DNA from: Edaphochlamys debaryana
Taxonomy: Eukaryota > Chlorophyta > Chlorophyceae > Chlamydomonadales
Assembly (NCBI GenBank): GCA_016858145.1
Contig: JAEHOE010000002.1
Span: forward strand, 1,984,001 to 2,048,000
Length of the DNA stretch: 64,000 bases
Reading direction: 5' to 3'
Part shown: piece by piece, positions 38,001 to 48,057 of the stretch
Layout of the letters: every line of letters starts with the position of its first letter
Numbering within the stretch: position 1 is the first letter of the stretch
The notes under the pieces: model-generated
Told to the model about the DNA's origin: nothing
The model's input: only the letters and a program-made list of their open reading frames with translations
The model's database searches: none
Position numbers and translations under genes: made by a program

Positions 38001-39904
38001 CCGCCACGTGCGTCTGCGCCGTGCGTGCCGCAATTCCAGGGTCGTCCATGGTCCAATGCCCAGGAGGACGAAGCCAGAAATGGAGTTTCAGGAGACACAA
38101 CGCTGGCTAGCCCCGTTTGCGATCTGGCGCTGGTCAGCATGGTGCAGCCAGCTGATGGTGAAGGCTCGCTTGCACACCCGTGCTCTCCGAGGCCCCCGCA
38201 TTCCTTGACACATCTCACCCCCGTACGGTATTGTGCGATGCTGACCTAATTCCCCCCTCTGCGCCCCCCTGTTCCCCTATCTCCCCTGACTGGCGAGAGG
38301 ATCAGATGGTTGCAGCCCGGGCAAGAGTCACGGGGCTCACGGCGGCCTGTGGCCTGGGCCGGGGCTGGGAAGGACAAGCCTGCTCTTGTGACCTGTGTAA
38401 GGTCGGGGCGCTCCCCTACCTACGTCTTGAGCGGCGCGCACTGCCATGCCATGCATGTGGGTAACCCGCAGCCCATCCCGGGCCTCCTCGTATTCCCGGC
38501 ATCACAGAGTGCCTCGGGGAGTTCAGGGGCCGGGCCCGGGCGAGCAGGGTGCAGCCAGCTGGTGGCTCAGGCCAGGCTCAGGCTTACCTCGGCGACATGT
38601 GCTCTCCTGGCCACCTGTGTGCAGCCATTCCGCCGGGGCTGAACGCACGCCCCTCTCCTAGCAGATCGTCAGGATTGGGGTACAGCTGCAGCCCTCAAGC
38701 GGGCGACACTGCGGTCGTTGTGGGCAGGTGCACACGAGGAGTGTACAGCCAGCGGAGCGAGCGTGATGCGGAGGGTGGGGTTTAGGGGCGCAAGGGGTGC
38801 AGGGAGCGCTGTGCTGTGCGCGCTGTGCTATGCATTCACTATTTCGGTTAGCCGTCTGGTGTACCTGCGTCACAGTGTGTGCTGCTCCCTGCCTTTCTTC
38901 CCTGTGCGTCTGCCCCCGCGCCTATCTCCAAAGCCTTGCTTCTTCCTCATCGCTCTTCGCTCCGGGGTTCCCCTCGCGTGATGCTCCACAGACAGTAGAG
39001 GCTGTGCCTGCAGGCTGCTGCAGCCGAGGGCAGGGTGGCGTTGTGCGCAGGCCAGAGCCCGGCAGGCTTGGCCCAACGAGGAGGCAAGGAATGGGGGTCA
39101 TTGGCTGGGTCTTGGGTCGTGCTTTGCGGCCGTGCCTACCTCTAGCGGATGACTGAGTGTGGCCCACCTCGTGACCTAAGGATTGGCGGAGTCACCAGTC
39201 CTGGGGGTTGGCTGGCCTTCGCCCTTCCCTTGTATACCGGTATGTATTGGGGCAAGCCGGCTGGGGCGTCAACCGCATCCCGGCACTGGCTACCGGTAGG
39301 TGAGTGAGGGGCAAGCGAGGGGAGGAAGGAGACGGCAACGAGGAGGCCCCTGAGACTATGGCGCAGACGGGATCAGGCCTCCCCCTTCGGGTCACCACAG
39401 GCCCAGGTCTACGCTCGTCTGGCGCTCCATGGCGCTCATTAGTTGCTAACGATGCTTGTGTGTTTGTGTGGGCTCACTTGCTGTGTGTTTGTGTGGAAGC
39501 GCGGGCTGGGCGCCGAGCACGTCAGCGCGTCGACGCTGCCGACGTGGCATGGGCAACCGTCGTACAACTATAATTTCCGCGGGGGAGGCCTGGAGCCGTT
39601 GTCCTCCGGGTAGCCAAGGCTATGCGGGGTCGAGGCAGGCAGCTAGCACACTGGTTGAAGAAAAGCGTCGGGGAGCTGAGCGCAGGCGCGCCATCTGGCC
39701 CCGAGTCGGCAACGCGGAAGCTGCGCTTTTCTGCGGCTTGGCCACTTGCGTGCTGTGTGCCTCTATGCCAGGTAGGGCTGTGCTGGGGCGAGGTTCTGGT
39801 GCGGGCTGGGTTTGACACGCTGTCCCGGCTCCCGGGCCATCCTCACGCCATCCTGAGAAGCCCGCAGGATGCGTGGGCCCTCCTCGCGAAGCTCGCTGGG
39901 CCTG
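35015..39904. repeat. Tandem array of a 2196-bp unit (2.2 copies)
   Basis: Unit 1 is 35015-37210, unit 2 is 37211-39406, and a partial unit 3 is 39407-39904, after which the sequence diverges. Units 1 and 2 differ at only a handful of bases seen by eye (a C-run length change near 35703, one G lost near 36513, a two-base change near 36767). Each unit starts with the same 33 bases that encode the first 11 codons of the bZIP gene in antisense, so the bZIP start and upstream region are repeated. No terminal inverted repeats, target-site duplication or transposase were seen. ORFs inside are the same in every unit and show no family resemblance. Confidence 0.97.
35048..37210 (-). promoter_or_regulatory. 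Presumed bZIP 5' UTR and promoter within repeat unit 1
   Basis: This region lies directly upstream of the bZIP ATG. A TATA-like word (ATTATAG on the minus strand, about 35174-35181) lies about 130 bp upstream of the ATG and recurs in units 2 and 3. GT-rich words (TGTGTGTTTGTGTGG) flank the start region. The true transcription start is unknown. Confidence 0.4.
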
Positions 39905-40577
39905 GGGGGCCCCGGGGGCTTCGCCGCCCGAAGAGCCTAACGGCGGCGGCTCAGCCCAAAACACTATTGGTCAAAGCTCACTGGATTCTGTTGTTACATC
40001 GAATGCTTGCGGCACATAAGCCCACGGAGCCAGATCGGCAGCGGCTCCCTCTGCCACGGTCCCCTTCTCTCAATCCCTACCTGCCGTCGCAAGACATACC
40101 ATGCTCCCCCCGCTCTCCGCCTCTGCTCCTCTCTTCATGGCCATGCGCGCAACGCTCATAAGCCTCGCCTCCAACTCCACCAGCCCCTGGTCATGTCCCT
40201 CTCCCTCTCACACCCCTCTCTCCTTCTCGCCCCCTTCACTGAGGTGGCCCCCCGGCCCCCTTGCCTCATCCCCACCCCCCATCAACACTGCGCCACTGCC
40301 CCACTCTCACGGCGCCGCTGCCCCGTCACCCCCACCCACCCGCCCTCTCCCCCACTCCTAATCCTGCAGCTCTCTCTCACGGCGCCACCGCAGCGCCCTG
40401 CCCTGCCCCTTTCCCTATCCTCACCGCCCCCTGTGTCTCTACGTGTCGACCCCGCCAACACCACGACCCCCACTGGCACCCTGCCTCAGTGCACCACCAC
40501 CACCGCCCTGCCCCTGCTCCCCCCCCCTCCCCCACCCTCGCCCCCACTCTCACCACTTCCCTTCCGCCACCTCGTCC
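39905..40577. other. Pyrimidine-rich interval after the array, ABCD 3' UTR
   Basis: C-rich on the plus strand. It contains copies of the words around the ABCD stop codon (CTCACGGCGCC at about 40303 and 40374; the genuine one is at 40577-40587). TTACA at 39994-39998 is a candidate poly(A) signal for ABCD. No separate gene seen. Confidence 0.55.
39994..39998 (-). terminator. Candidate poly(A) signal for ABCD
   Basis: TTACA on the plus strand gives TGTAA on the minus strand, about 580 bp past the ABCD stop codon. Confidence 0.4.
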
Positions 40578-43500
40578 TCACGGCGCCACCGCCACCGCCG
40601 CGGCCTTCAGCTGCTTCACCTCCCAGCCCATGCCGCCCCGCCCGTCCGGCTTGAGCCGCAGCAGCGAGCCGTGGAACTCGCGCAGAGTGGAGCGATGGCC
40701 CACTGACACATAGGCGATGCCGCTGCGCTGCAGAACCTGGGGGAGCGCAAGCATTTATGACAGCGTTATGTTAGGGAACGAGGAAACCGTAAGCAAGCGG
40801 AAAGCCCGGCGAGACTCCGAAGGTGTGAGGCGCCAACTGCTCCCGACATAGTGAAATAGGCGCCACAGGCGAAGCGTTATGTGTTGCGATTCCGGTTGGT
40901 ACCGGTATTCGGTTTGGTTTCACAGGAGAAAGGCTTCACACAGCACCTAGCCCCAGCCCAGGCCCGTAGCAACTAGCTCGCCCTCCTCCTGCCCACCTTC
41001 GTACAGCCTTGCCTCTGTCGGCTGGCCCACAGCCCCAACTTGCAACCCCCCCAAGGTGCACCAACCCGTGCCCTCGTGTGCTGCCTTGCCCTCCTTTCAA
41101 CCCCCCTTCCCGTCTCCTTTCCGACCCGCAGCCCACCTTGTACAGCTTCGCCTCCGTCTCCTGGTCCAGCGCTGACGTGGCTTCGTCCAGCAGCGCCAGC
41201 CGCGGCCGCGCCAGCAGCAGCCGCGCCCAGCCCAGCCGCTGCTGCTCGCCCAGAGACAGCGAGCCGGACCAATCAGCCACGGCGTCCAGGGCAGAGGAGA
41301 GCGAGGACGAGGGCGAAGACGGGGTGGAGGCGGGCGTGGAGGGGGGGGCCGAGGAGGCGGAGGTAGTCGTGGAGGGGGTGGCGGAGCCGTTGGTGGCAGA
41401 GGGGGCGGCGGAGGAGGAGGCCGCGGAGGAGGGGGCGTGATAGAGGTGGCCGTGGGAGGGGCTGTTGCCGTGGCCGTAGCGGCCGAGGAGGTGGCCCAGG
41501 GACACGGTCTCGAGCACCGCCAGGATCTCCTCATCCGAGGGCAGCGGCCGGGAGGGTGGTGCGGGGGCGGAGGCCGAGGTGGAGGTGGAGGTGGCGGATG
41601 AGGCGGCGGAGCTGCCGTCCTCACGGGGCTCCGCGTCGTCCCCGCGGCGCCTGCGGACGGGGGCAGAAGGGAAGGTTGAGGTACGTAGGGCTGGGGTGCA
41701 AGCGCGGCAAGGGGACGTTTGGGGGTGAGCGCTGGTGGGGCAGTGCAGGGGCTGAGCCTCATCATGTCTGGGGCGACATGAGCCGTCTCATTCACCGATG
41801 GATGAAAAACTAAAATGAAACGAAACATGAATTACCCCTCCCCCAAGGCGACCCACCTGGGGTACAGCGCCTGGTCCCTCAGGCTCCCCAGCACCATGTA
41901 GGGCCGCTGCGGCAGGAACATGACCTCCTCGCGGGCCATGCCCAGCTCGATGACCCCCCGGCCCTCGCCCCACAGCCCCGCCACGGCGCGCAGGAGCGAG
42001 GTCTTCCCCGCGCCCGAGGGTCCCATGACCAGGAGGGAGGAGCCGGCGGGGACCTGGGGGGAGCGGGCAGGGAAGGGAGGTGGGGGGAGGCGAGGAGAGG
42101 GGAGGGGGGATGGGCTGTGGTGGCCGTAGCAGGCATGCCGGAGCGAGTGGGGAAACGGGTGCGGTCGCACGGGCACGTCTGCTGCAGCGCTTGCAGCCGT
42201 GCTCTGGATGGCTTCACTGGCCCGTTTAAGTGGCACGGACACTGGGACGGCAGGCTGCCTGCTCCGCCCATCCTCACTTCCTCCCTCCCGCCTCCTCCCC
42301 GTCGCCCTCTTCCCTTCCGCCTCCTCCCAGCCCCTCAGCCCCGCCAATCCCCCCCCCAACCACTCACATCCAGGTCCAGACCCTGAAGCAGCAGGTTGCC
42401 CCCGCGGGGGGTGACCACCGCCACATCGCGGCAGCGCAGCAGCGGCCGCCCGGAGCCGCCCGCCGGCCCCTCCGCGGCCTCCACCCCTCCTCCGAGGAAT
42501 TTCAGGCGGATGCCGGGAAGCTCCTCAGCCACCTCCAACCCCTCGCCCTGCAGCAACCGCGGCTCGTCCGCGCCGATGATGGTTGTGGCGGTGGTTGAGG
42601 TGGTTGTGGCAGTGGTTGAGGCAGTTGTGATGGTGGTTGAGGCGGTTGTGGTGGCGGGCAGCGCGGCGGTTGGCGCGGCGCCGGCGGCGGCGGCGGCCGA
42701 GGCGGCGGCGGCTGTGTTGCGTGCGTCCATGGCTTCCGTGAACTCGCCCAGACGGTCGATCACGGCAGAGAAGCCGGCAAGGGTCTCGATCTGCAGAGGG
42801 GGCCCGGGGAAAGCTAAGGCGGTTACAAGCGCTCGCCCCCGCGGACCTTCGCGTGTGGCGGTGGCAAACGAGACATGGGAAGGCATGCTGACTAAAGAAG
42901 ACTCAAACCCGGCTCGTCCAGCTCGTCCTGCTCGTCCCACCCGGTAGATGACGAGAGACACGTCGTTGAGGATGTGGTTGAAGGCCGACTGGCTCTGGTT
43001 GATGACGCCAAAGTCGATCTTGCCCTGCAGGCGGAGGGTAAGGGCCGATGAACTACAGAGAAAAAAGCGCGGACGGAGGGATGCGATGCAGATGCAGATA
43101 GGAAGGGGGTGCTGCGGTTAAGAGAGAATGGCCCATCCTCTTGGCTCACGCCACGCCCCTCTGCCCACGGCCAGAACTGAGACGCTCTCCCACCTGGAAA
43201 GGCAGAGGCGCCAAGCTGGCTATAAGGCCCTCATGGGCCCCTGCCCGCCGCCCTGCCCACCCGGCCACCCTTCACAATTTGAACCCCTTCCCCCCTCCCC
43301 CCCTCGCCCCACCCGCTGCTCTGCGTGTTCCCTGCCCTTCCCCCTTCCCCCCAGGTCCTCACCTGGAAGAACAGCGGCGCCACCACGGCCGCCGGCAGCA
43401 GCTGGATGAGGTAGCGGTAGAAGGAGGTGAAGAAGTCCAGGTTGCGGGAGGCGGTCAGCAGGCCGAGGTAATTGTGGACGGCGGCTTGGAGGCGCTGCAA

Positions 43501-46500
43501 GAGGGGATTTGAGCGGAGAGGGGGGCTGAGAAGGAGGGCAGGGCGAGCTTGCGTCAACGGGCGGAGTGATCCCGTGGATACGTACAACCTGAAGTTCAAG
43601 CCAATTCCAAACCACGCATTGCGCAAGCGTCTGTGCCATGTCTGTGTTTGCCATGCGTGAGGTCGCCCCGTCCGCTCCCAACTCGCCTCGCCGGAGTCGA
43701 GTGCAACCCAGACACGCACACACGCACACCAAACGTTCCCTCAGTCAACCCCTTCCCAAAACGGCCCCAGGCCACCAGCTGCCTGTCCCGGGCAGGGGCA
43801 CGCGTGCCCACACACCAATCCCCTTCCCCTCCCCACCCCCTCCCCCCCACCTGCTTGAGGAGCTCCTTCTCGTCCGTCTCACCCGAGTAGAAGGCAATGC
43901 TCTCTGCGCCCATTCAGAGAACCGGTTAGTCAGTTTTCTTGTCATTCCGTTTTTGAGACAGGCTCACGGTCCTGATGACTCATACACGGCCATCCCAGCG
44001 GCTCACCCGCGTTCTCGCGCACTCGCACCAGGCCGTATCGGAAGTCGGCCTCGCGAGCCTCCTGGTTGAAGTTGAGCGTGACCAGGTTCTGAGGGGGGTG
44101 GGGCGGAAAGGGGGCGGAGGGGGATGGGAGAGGGTCAGACGGGTTTGACAAGCGGAGACGGGTAGGAAACATGGAGGGCGGCGCGCTCCTTCCAAGAAGC
44201 TACCATTGCCAACGGATTCCTTCAGACCCTGTTCACCCTTGCTTCTGCACACTGGCCTCTTGCCCTGCTGTGACTCCCTCCCCCCTCTTCCCTCTGCACT
44301 TGCTGAAGCCCCACTTTCTCCGCACCTTCCTCCCTCCCTTCCCCACTCTCCCCCTCACCCACCGGAGGCTGCGGTGCCCCCAGCATGCCTCCCTCCCTTA
44401 CCCCTCTTTCCACCCTCACCCTCCCCCTCTTACCCCCCCTCTCCCCCCATCCCTTCCTTTCCGGTCCACCTTTCCCAGCGCCACGGACGCGGCGGTGCCC
44501 CCCACCGAGAAGACGAGCCCCCCGCCTACCCCCCAGCCCCCAAAGTTGGTCCACCTTTGCCAGCGCCACGGAGGCGTCCGTGCCGCCGAAACAGTAGACC
44601 CTCGCCTACACCTCATGCCCCCCACAGACATTAAGACCTTGCACTCCGTCCCCTTTTCCGTCATACCTTTCCCAGCGCCACGGAGGCGGCGGTGCCCCCC
44701 ACAGAGTAGATGACCAGCGCCGCGAACAGGGGCGGGTAGATGGTGAAGAGGATGCCGGAGAATGAGATGAGATCCAGGAGGGCGTTGAAGAGCGTCAGGG
44801 ACAGGCCCATGGCGGTGTCGGTGAAGGTGCTGCAGGCGGAAGGGGGAGGGATGAGGGGTGGGATAGTTTCGGATTGGAGGGCGGAAAGGGGGAAGGGTAT
44901 TGGGGATCTGGCTTAAGTTTGCCACCTTTGCCACCTTTGCTCGCGCCATTACCGAACCCCATGCACTGGGGCCCAAGGACCCAAACCTGCCGCCCCATCC
45001 CCTGCACCCTGTCCCCTCCTAGGCCCCCCTGACTCACGCCACGTCGCTGCTGATACGCTGGTCCGGGTTGTCCACCTGGGGATGTGGGGGGAAAGGAACG
45101 GAGGGAGGGAACTCAAGGCCGAGCCCCCTCCAAGCCCCCCATCCACCGCTGCGCTCTGCAGCAGGCCTTGTGGCCCCCCCTCCAAAGCATACCCCCTCCT
45201 CCCTTTCCCGCCCCACCTCAGCGCTCTGCCGCACCTGCCATGGAAAAACCCGTCCGTTAGCCCCCTCCCCCTTCCAGCGCCCCACCTCTGCGCTCTGCTG
45301 CAGCCCGTAGAAGGTGCGGTGCGCCAGGTAGTCCTGCAGCATGCGCTCCGTCATCCACTGCCGCCACTCCAGAGCCAGCTTGCTCTGCAGGGGCGGGGTG
45401 GGGCGTGGCGGTGGGGAGTGGGGCGGTGGCAGTGATTTGTAAGAAGGTTCACGGGCCCAAGCCCGCTACCGCGCTTGCACCACCCGTTCGTCTTCCTGCC
45501 TATCCTTCGGTTTGGCCCGACCGCCGTCGCCCAGTACCAGGGCCCGATCCTCCACGTCGAAACGGCCTGTCTGACGCACCCTTCCCCCCCAAGGCCCGCT
45601 CCTCTGCGCGCCTGGTAGTAGCCTGACCCTTTCCTAACCCGCCTAAGCCTGCCGGTCGTGCCCTTCCACCCCGCCCCCCTCCCCCCACGCGCAGTTGCCT
45701 AGTAGTAGCTCTAGCATGGCACCCATGGACGAGCGCTGCCCGCCTGCCTCCCTTTCCGTCTACGAATCTGTATGAGGGCAAGGCCTCACGGCCCCAAGCC
45801 TCCCCTACCCCTGGCACCGCCACTCCCCTGCAATCGCCACACCCCTTGTCCCCCTGCCTTGCCCCCCTGCCTCCTTTCCCCTTTCCCCTGAACACGAACA
45901 TGTATGCCTATCTTTTCATTTTACTGATCCTGATACCTCTTTTCTTTAGTTTCTGGTCGGATGGGCCCCCCCTGCCGCCCACGTGCCTGGTAGTAGCTCT
46001 TGAACACGAACACGGGGATGCCGAACACGAAGGCCCCCAGGTACATGGCCAGCTGGATCTTGAACTGCTCCTCGTTCTTCTCCGACAGAGCCGTGAAGAA
46101 GTCGCGGCCCAGGAAGTTGAAGACCACGCTGCGGGGTGGGACGAGGGGCGGGCGGGGTGGGGTGGGGTGGGAGGTGGCGGGGTGGGGTGGAGGGGAGGTG
46201 GGGGGGGGGGGGGGTTGGGTGGGCGGAAGGCGATTGGACGGTGGGCTGCGGAGCCAAGAAGGCCCCAAAGGCACCTCGTCATGAAACGAGAGGTCCAGCA
46301 GAAGCCGCTTGTGGGGGGCGTTCGCAGCTTCGCACCATCCAGCGCTGATGCACTGGAGTCAGCTCGGGCCTTACGCCCGGAACGCGGCCGCAGTGGGGCG
46401 CAGTGCTGAAGCGCAGGCCCCTCCAACCTCCATCCGTCCCTCGTCCCGCCCTCTGTCGCCCGAGCCCCGCCCTTGCCCTGCAGCACCGCAACCCGCCCCG

Positions 46501-47560
46501 CTCGCTGTATGCCTCCTCCTCACAACCGGAAGGCCCGATTAGGCTTAGCCCGTGCAAACAAACCCTCCCTTCTGTGGGCCCCCCTGGTGGCCTCGGGCCC
46601 CCCTGGGTACTCTCAGCCCTGCCCGATTGCGCCATCGCACTGGTATGGGGCTGCAGCCCACGCAAACAGGGCTGTATCACAGCCCCGCAGCCCGTGCTTT
46701 CTCTCCGTGGTCGCTCTCAGCCCTGCCCGGTTGCGCCGGTCCGTTGGGTCCAAGGCGCGGCCCCTGGCCCCTGGCCCGCTCCAGCGGCCAAGCCGCTGGA
46801 AGCCCGGACATCCAGTATTGTCGAGCCCTGAACCCTTGTGAGGAGGACATAGATTACTGTCGAGCCCTGAACCCTTTTGGGAGGAAATGTTTGAGGAGGC
46901 AAGTGCGCGGCTGGGATGCCCGCCGCCCTGGACTCCTCCCGGCGTAGCCCCGTGCAGTGTGTGCCATCCGACAAGGCGCTCCAGCTTCATGCACAGACCG
47001 TTGTCCCAGCCGGATTGGGGGTTACTGAGTTATGATTTCCCAAACCCCGAGCCGAACCCTTGAGGTCCGTGCCGGGCCCCACCTGACACCCGTGGTGGCC
47101 AGCGTCAGTCCGACTACCCCCGCCAGCTTCCAGCGGGCAGACGTGTCCTCCTGCCAGAACGGCAGGCCGAGCTGCGGGCGGAGAGGGGTTGCGGACAGAT
47201 AGAAAGGAAGGTAAGAGGGGTTGGGAGGGCTGAATGGCTGCGCGGGGCGGGGGTTATGGGCGCGGGGTAGAGAGTGGGGAGAGCGCGGGATGCCGCCAAA
47301 CGCGGTGGCCACACGATGGATGGCTCGCCGTGGCCTGCGCGGCCAGCGCGTTAACTCGCCTTCCACAAGCGATCGGCAATGACGCGCAGATCCGTTGAGG
47401 GCCCGTCAGCCTTGGCCACGTCCGAAGCGCCTGGCGCAGCGACACCCAGTCGCGGCAGCGAGCGACGCGCCCAGCGCTGCGCCGGTCGGCGACTTAGCGG
47501 CGCGAGTGAGCGAGGCTGCGGTAGGCATGGTCGACTAGTCGAACGCCCCAGGCGCAGCAT
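40578..47560 (-). CDS. ABCD2: ABC transporter D family half transporter, chloroplast type
   Basis: Fourteen exons with consistent phases: 47560-47360, 47171-47083, 46128-45987, 45384-45286, 45075-45038, 44829-44667, 44088-44007, 43903-43851, 43494-43363, 43024-42941, 42790-42368, 42053-41857, 41650-41137, 40736-40578; about 791 residues. The first 60 residues are Arg/Ser/Pro-rich, like a transit peptide. The membrane domain (exons 2-10) is of the SbmA/BacA-like ABC_membrane_2 type, e.g. NFLGRDFFTAL, DNPDQRIS and GVINQSQSAFNHIL. The nucleotide-binding domain has Walker A GPSGAGKTS, Q-loop LPQRPYMVLGSLRDQ, signature LSLGEQQRLGWARLLL, Walker B LALLDEATSALD and H-loop YVSVGHRS, all intact. Resemblance is closest to plant ABCD2 rather than peroxisomal PXA1. 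The substrate is unknown. Introns 1 and 3 appear to be GC-AG. Exon 13 carries long Ser/Ala/Thr/Pro insertions. Divergent from the coiled-coil gene. Confidence 0.9.
40991..41155 (-). repeat. Exon 13 end plus donor copied in ABCD intron 13
   Basis: The exon end and donor (41131-41155, sense AAGCTGTACAAGGTGGGC) recur at about 40991-41016 as AGGCTGTACGAAGGTGGGC. Confidence 0.8.
42578..42660 (-). repeat. Coding minisatellite (Thr/Ser-rich)
   Basis: Imperfect 18-21-bp units of the form GGTGGTTGAGG/GGTTGTGG (plus strand) encode a Thr-rich run in ABCD exon 11, between membrane domain and nucleotide-binding domain. Confidence 0.85.
44462..44715 (-). repeat. Three copies of exon 6 end plus donor, ABCD intron 6
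   Basis: The genuine exon end is 44667-44715 (sense TCCGTGGCGCTGGGAAAG, then GTATGA). Copies lie at about 44548-44596 and 44462-44509, each followed by GTGGACC. Read in frame they give VYCFGGTDASVALAK and VFSVGGTAASVALGK against IYSVGGTAASVALGK in the exon. A shorter trace (CTGTGGGGGGCA) lies near 44616-44628. Confidence 0.92.
45139..45303 (-). repeat. Three copies of exon 4 end plus donor, ABCD intron 4
   Basis: Exon end 45280-45303 (sense CAGAGCGCAGAG then GTGGGGCG). Copies lie at about 45210-45232 (CAGAGCGCTGAGGTGGGGCG) and 45139-45165 (CAGAGCGCAGCGGTGGATGG). The first copy keeps the donor exactly. Confidence 0.92.
45606..46018 (-). repeat. Copies of exon 3 end in ABCD intron 3
   Basis: The exon 3 end (45987-46018, encoding VFVFKSYYQ) leaves traces at about 45886-45903 (GTTCGTGTTCA), 45695-45713 (GAGCTACTACTAGGC) and 45606-45622 (GGCTACTACCAGGC). 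Confidence 0.8.
46135..46215 (-). repeat. G-rich run in ABCD intron 2
   Basis: Repeated GGGGT words on the plus strand ending in a run of about 14 G. On the transcript (minus) strand this is C-rich, so a G-quadruplex, if formed, would be on the non-template strand relative to plus, i.e. in DNA rather than in ABCD RNA. Confidence 0.8.
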
Positions 47561-48057
47561 CCTATCGAGCGTCACTGTGAGCGCAAGTGGATGTCACGTA
47601 GGGTTTGGCGCGGGAAGCCTGGGCTCGCGCGCAGAGTGCCGCAGAGTAGGTGTGTCTGTCGCGGGGTCACAGGGCTCTAGGGTGTAACGCTGGCACGACG
47701 CCCTTCATCAGCGGGATCGGCGGGGCAGCCCCCGAGAAAACTCCGCACAGCCGCTGCTCCTTACCCAACCTGCATTCCTAGCTAGGCACTGCACGCATCG
47801 TAGACAGGGCGCTGGACACCAACGTGCACGCAGAAGAGCGCCAACTTATCGAGGCGGGCTGCTGCCCACGCGGGCTGGCCGCAGCAGTGCTAGGCGCGCT
47901 TAAAGTTGTCTGAAGTCATAGCCCACGCACGGCCATGAGCGCTGGCAGCTGCTCTTGAGCTTTAGGCATGGTGCCGCGAGCGCTACGCCTCCCCGCCGCG
48001 CTCCATCGGCATAGCTAGGACAGCCGGACGGACAGCTCGTGCGGAGAGCATTTGCTC
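47561..48057. promoter_or_regulatory. Shared upstream region, ABCD / coiled-coil gene
   Basis: The 497 bp between divergent start codons should hold both promoters and 5' UTRs. No clear TATA box was seen. Confidence 0.5.

Noticed and set aside
35015..39904. Transposon as explanation of the 2196-bp array
   Set aside because: Units are joined head to tail without terminal inverted repeats, target-site duplication or a transposase/reverse transcriptase frame; simple tandem duplication fits better.
46135..46215. G-quadruplex in ABCD pre-mRNA
   Set aside because: The G-run is on the plus strand while ABCD is transcribed from the minus strand, so the RNA is C-rich.
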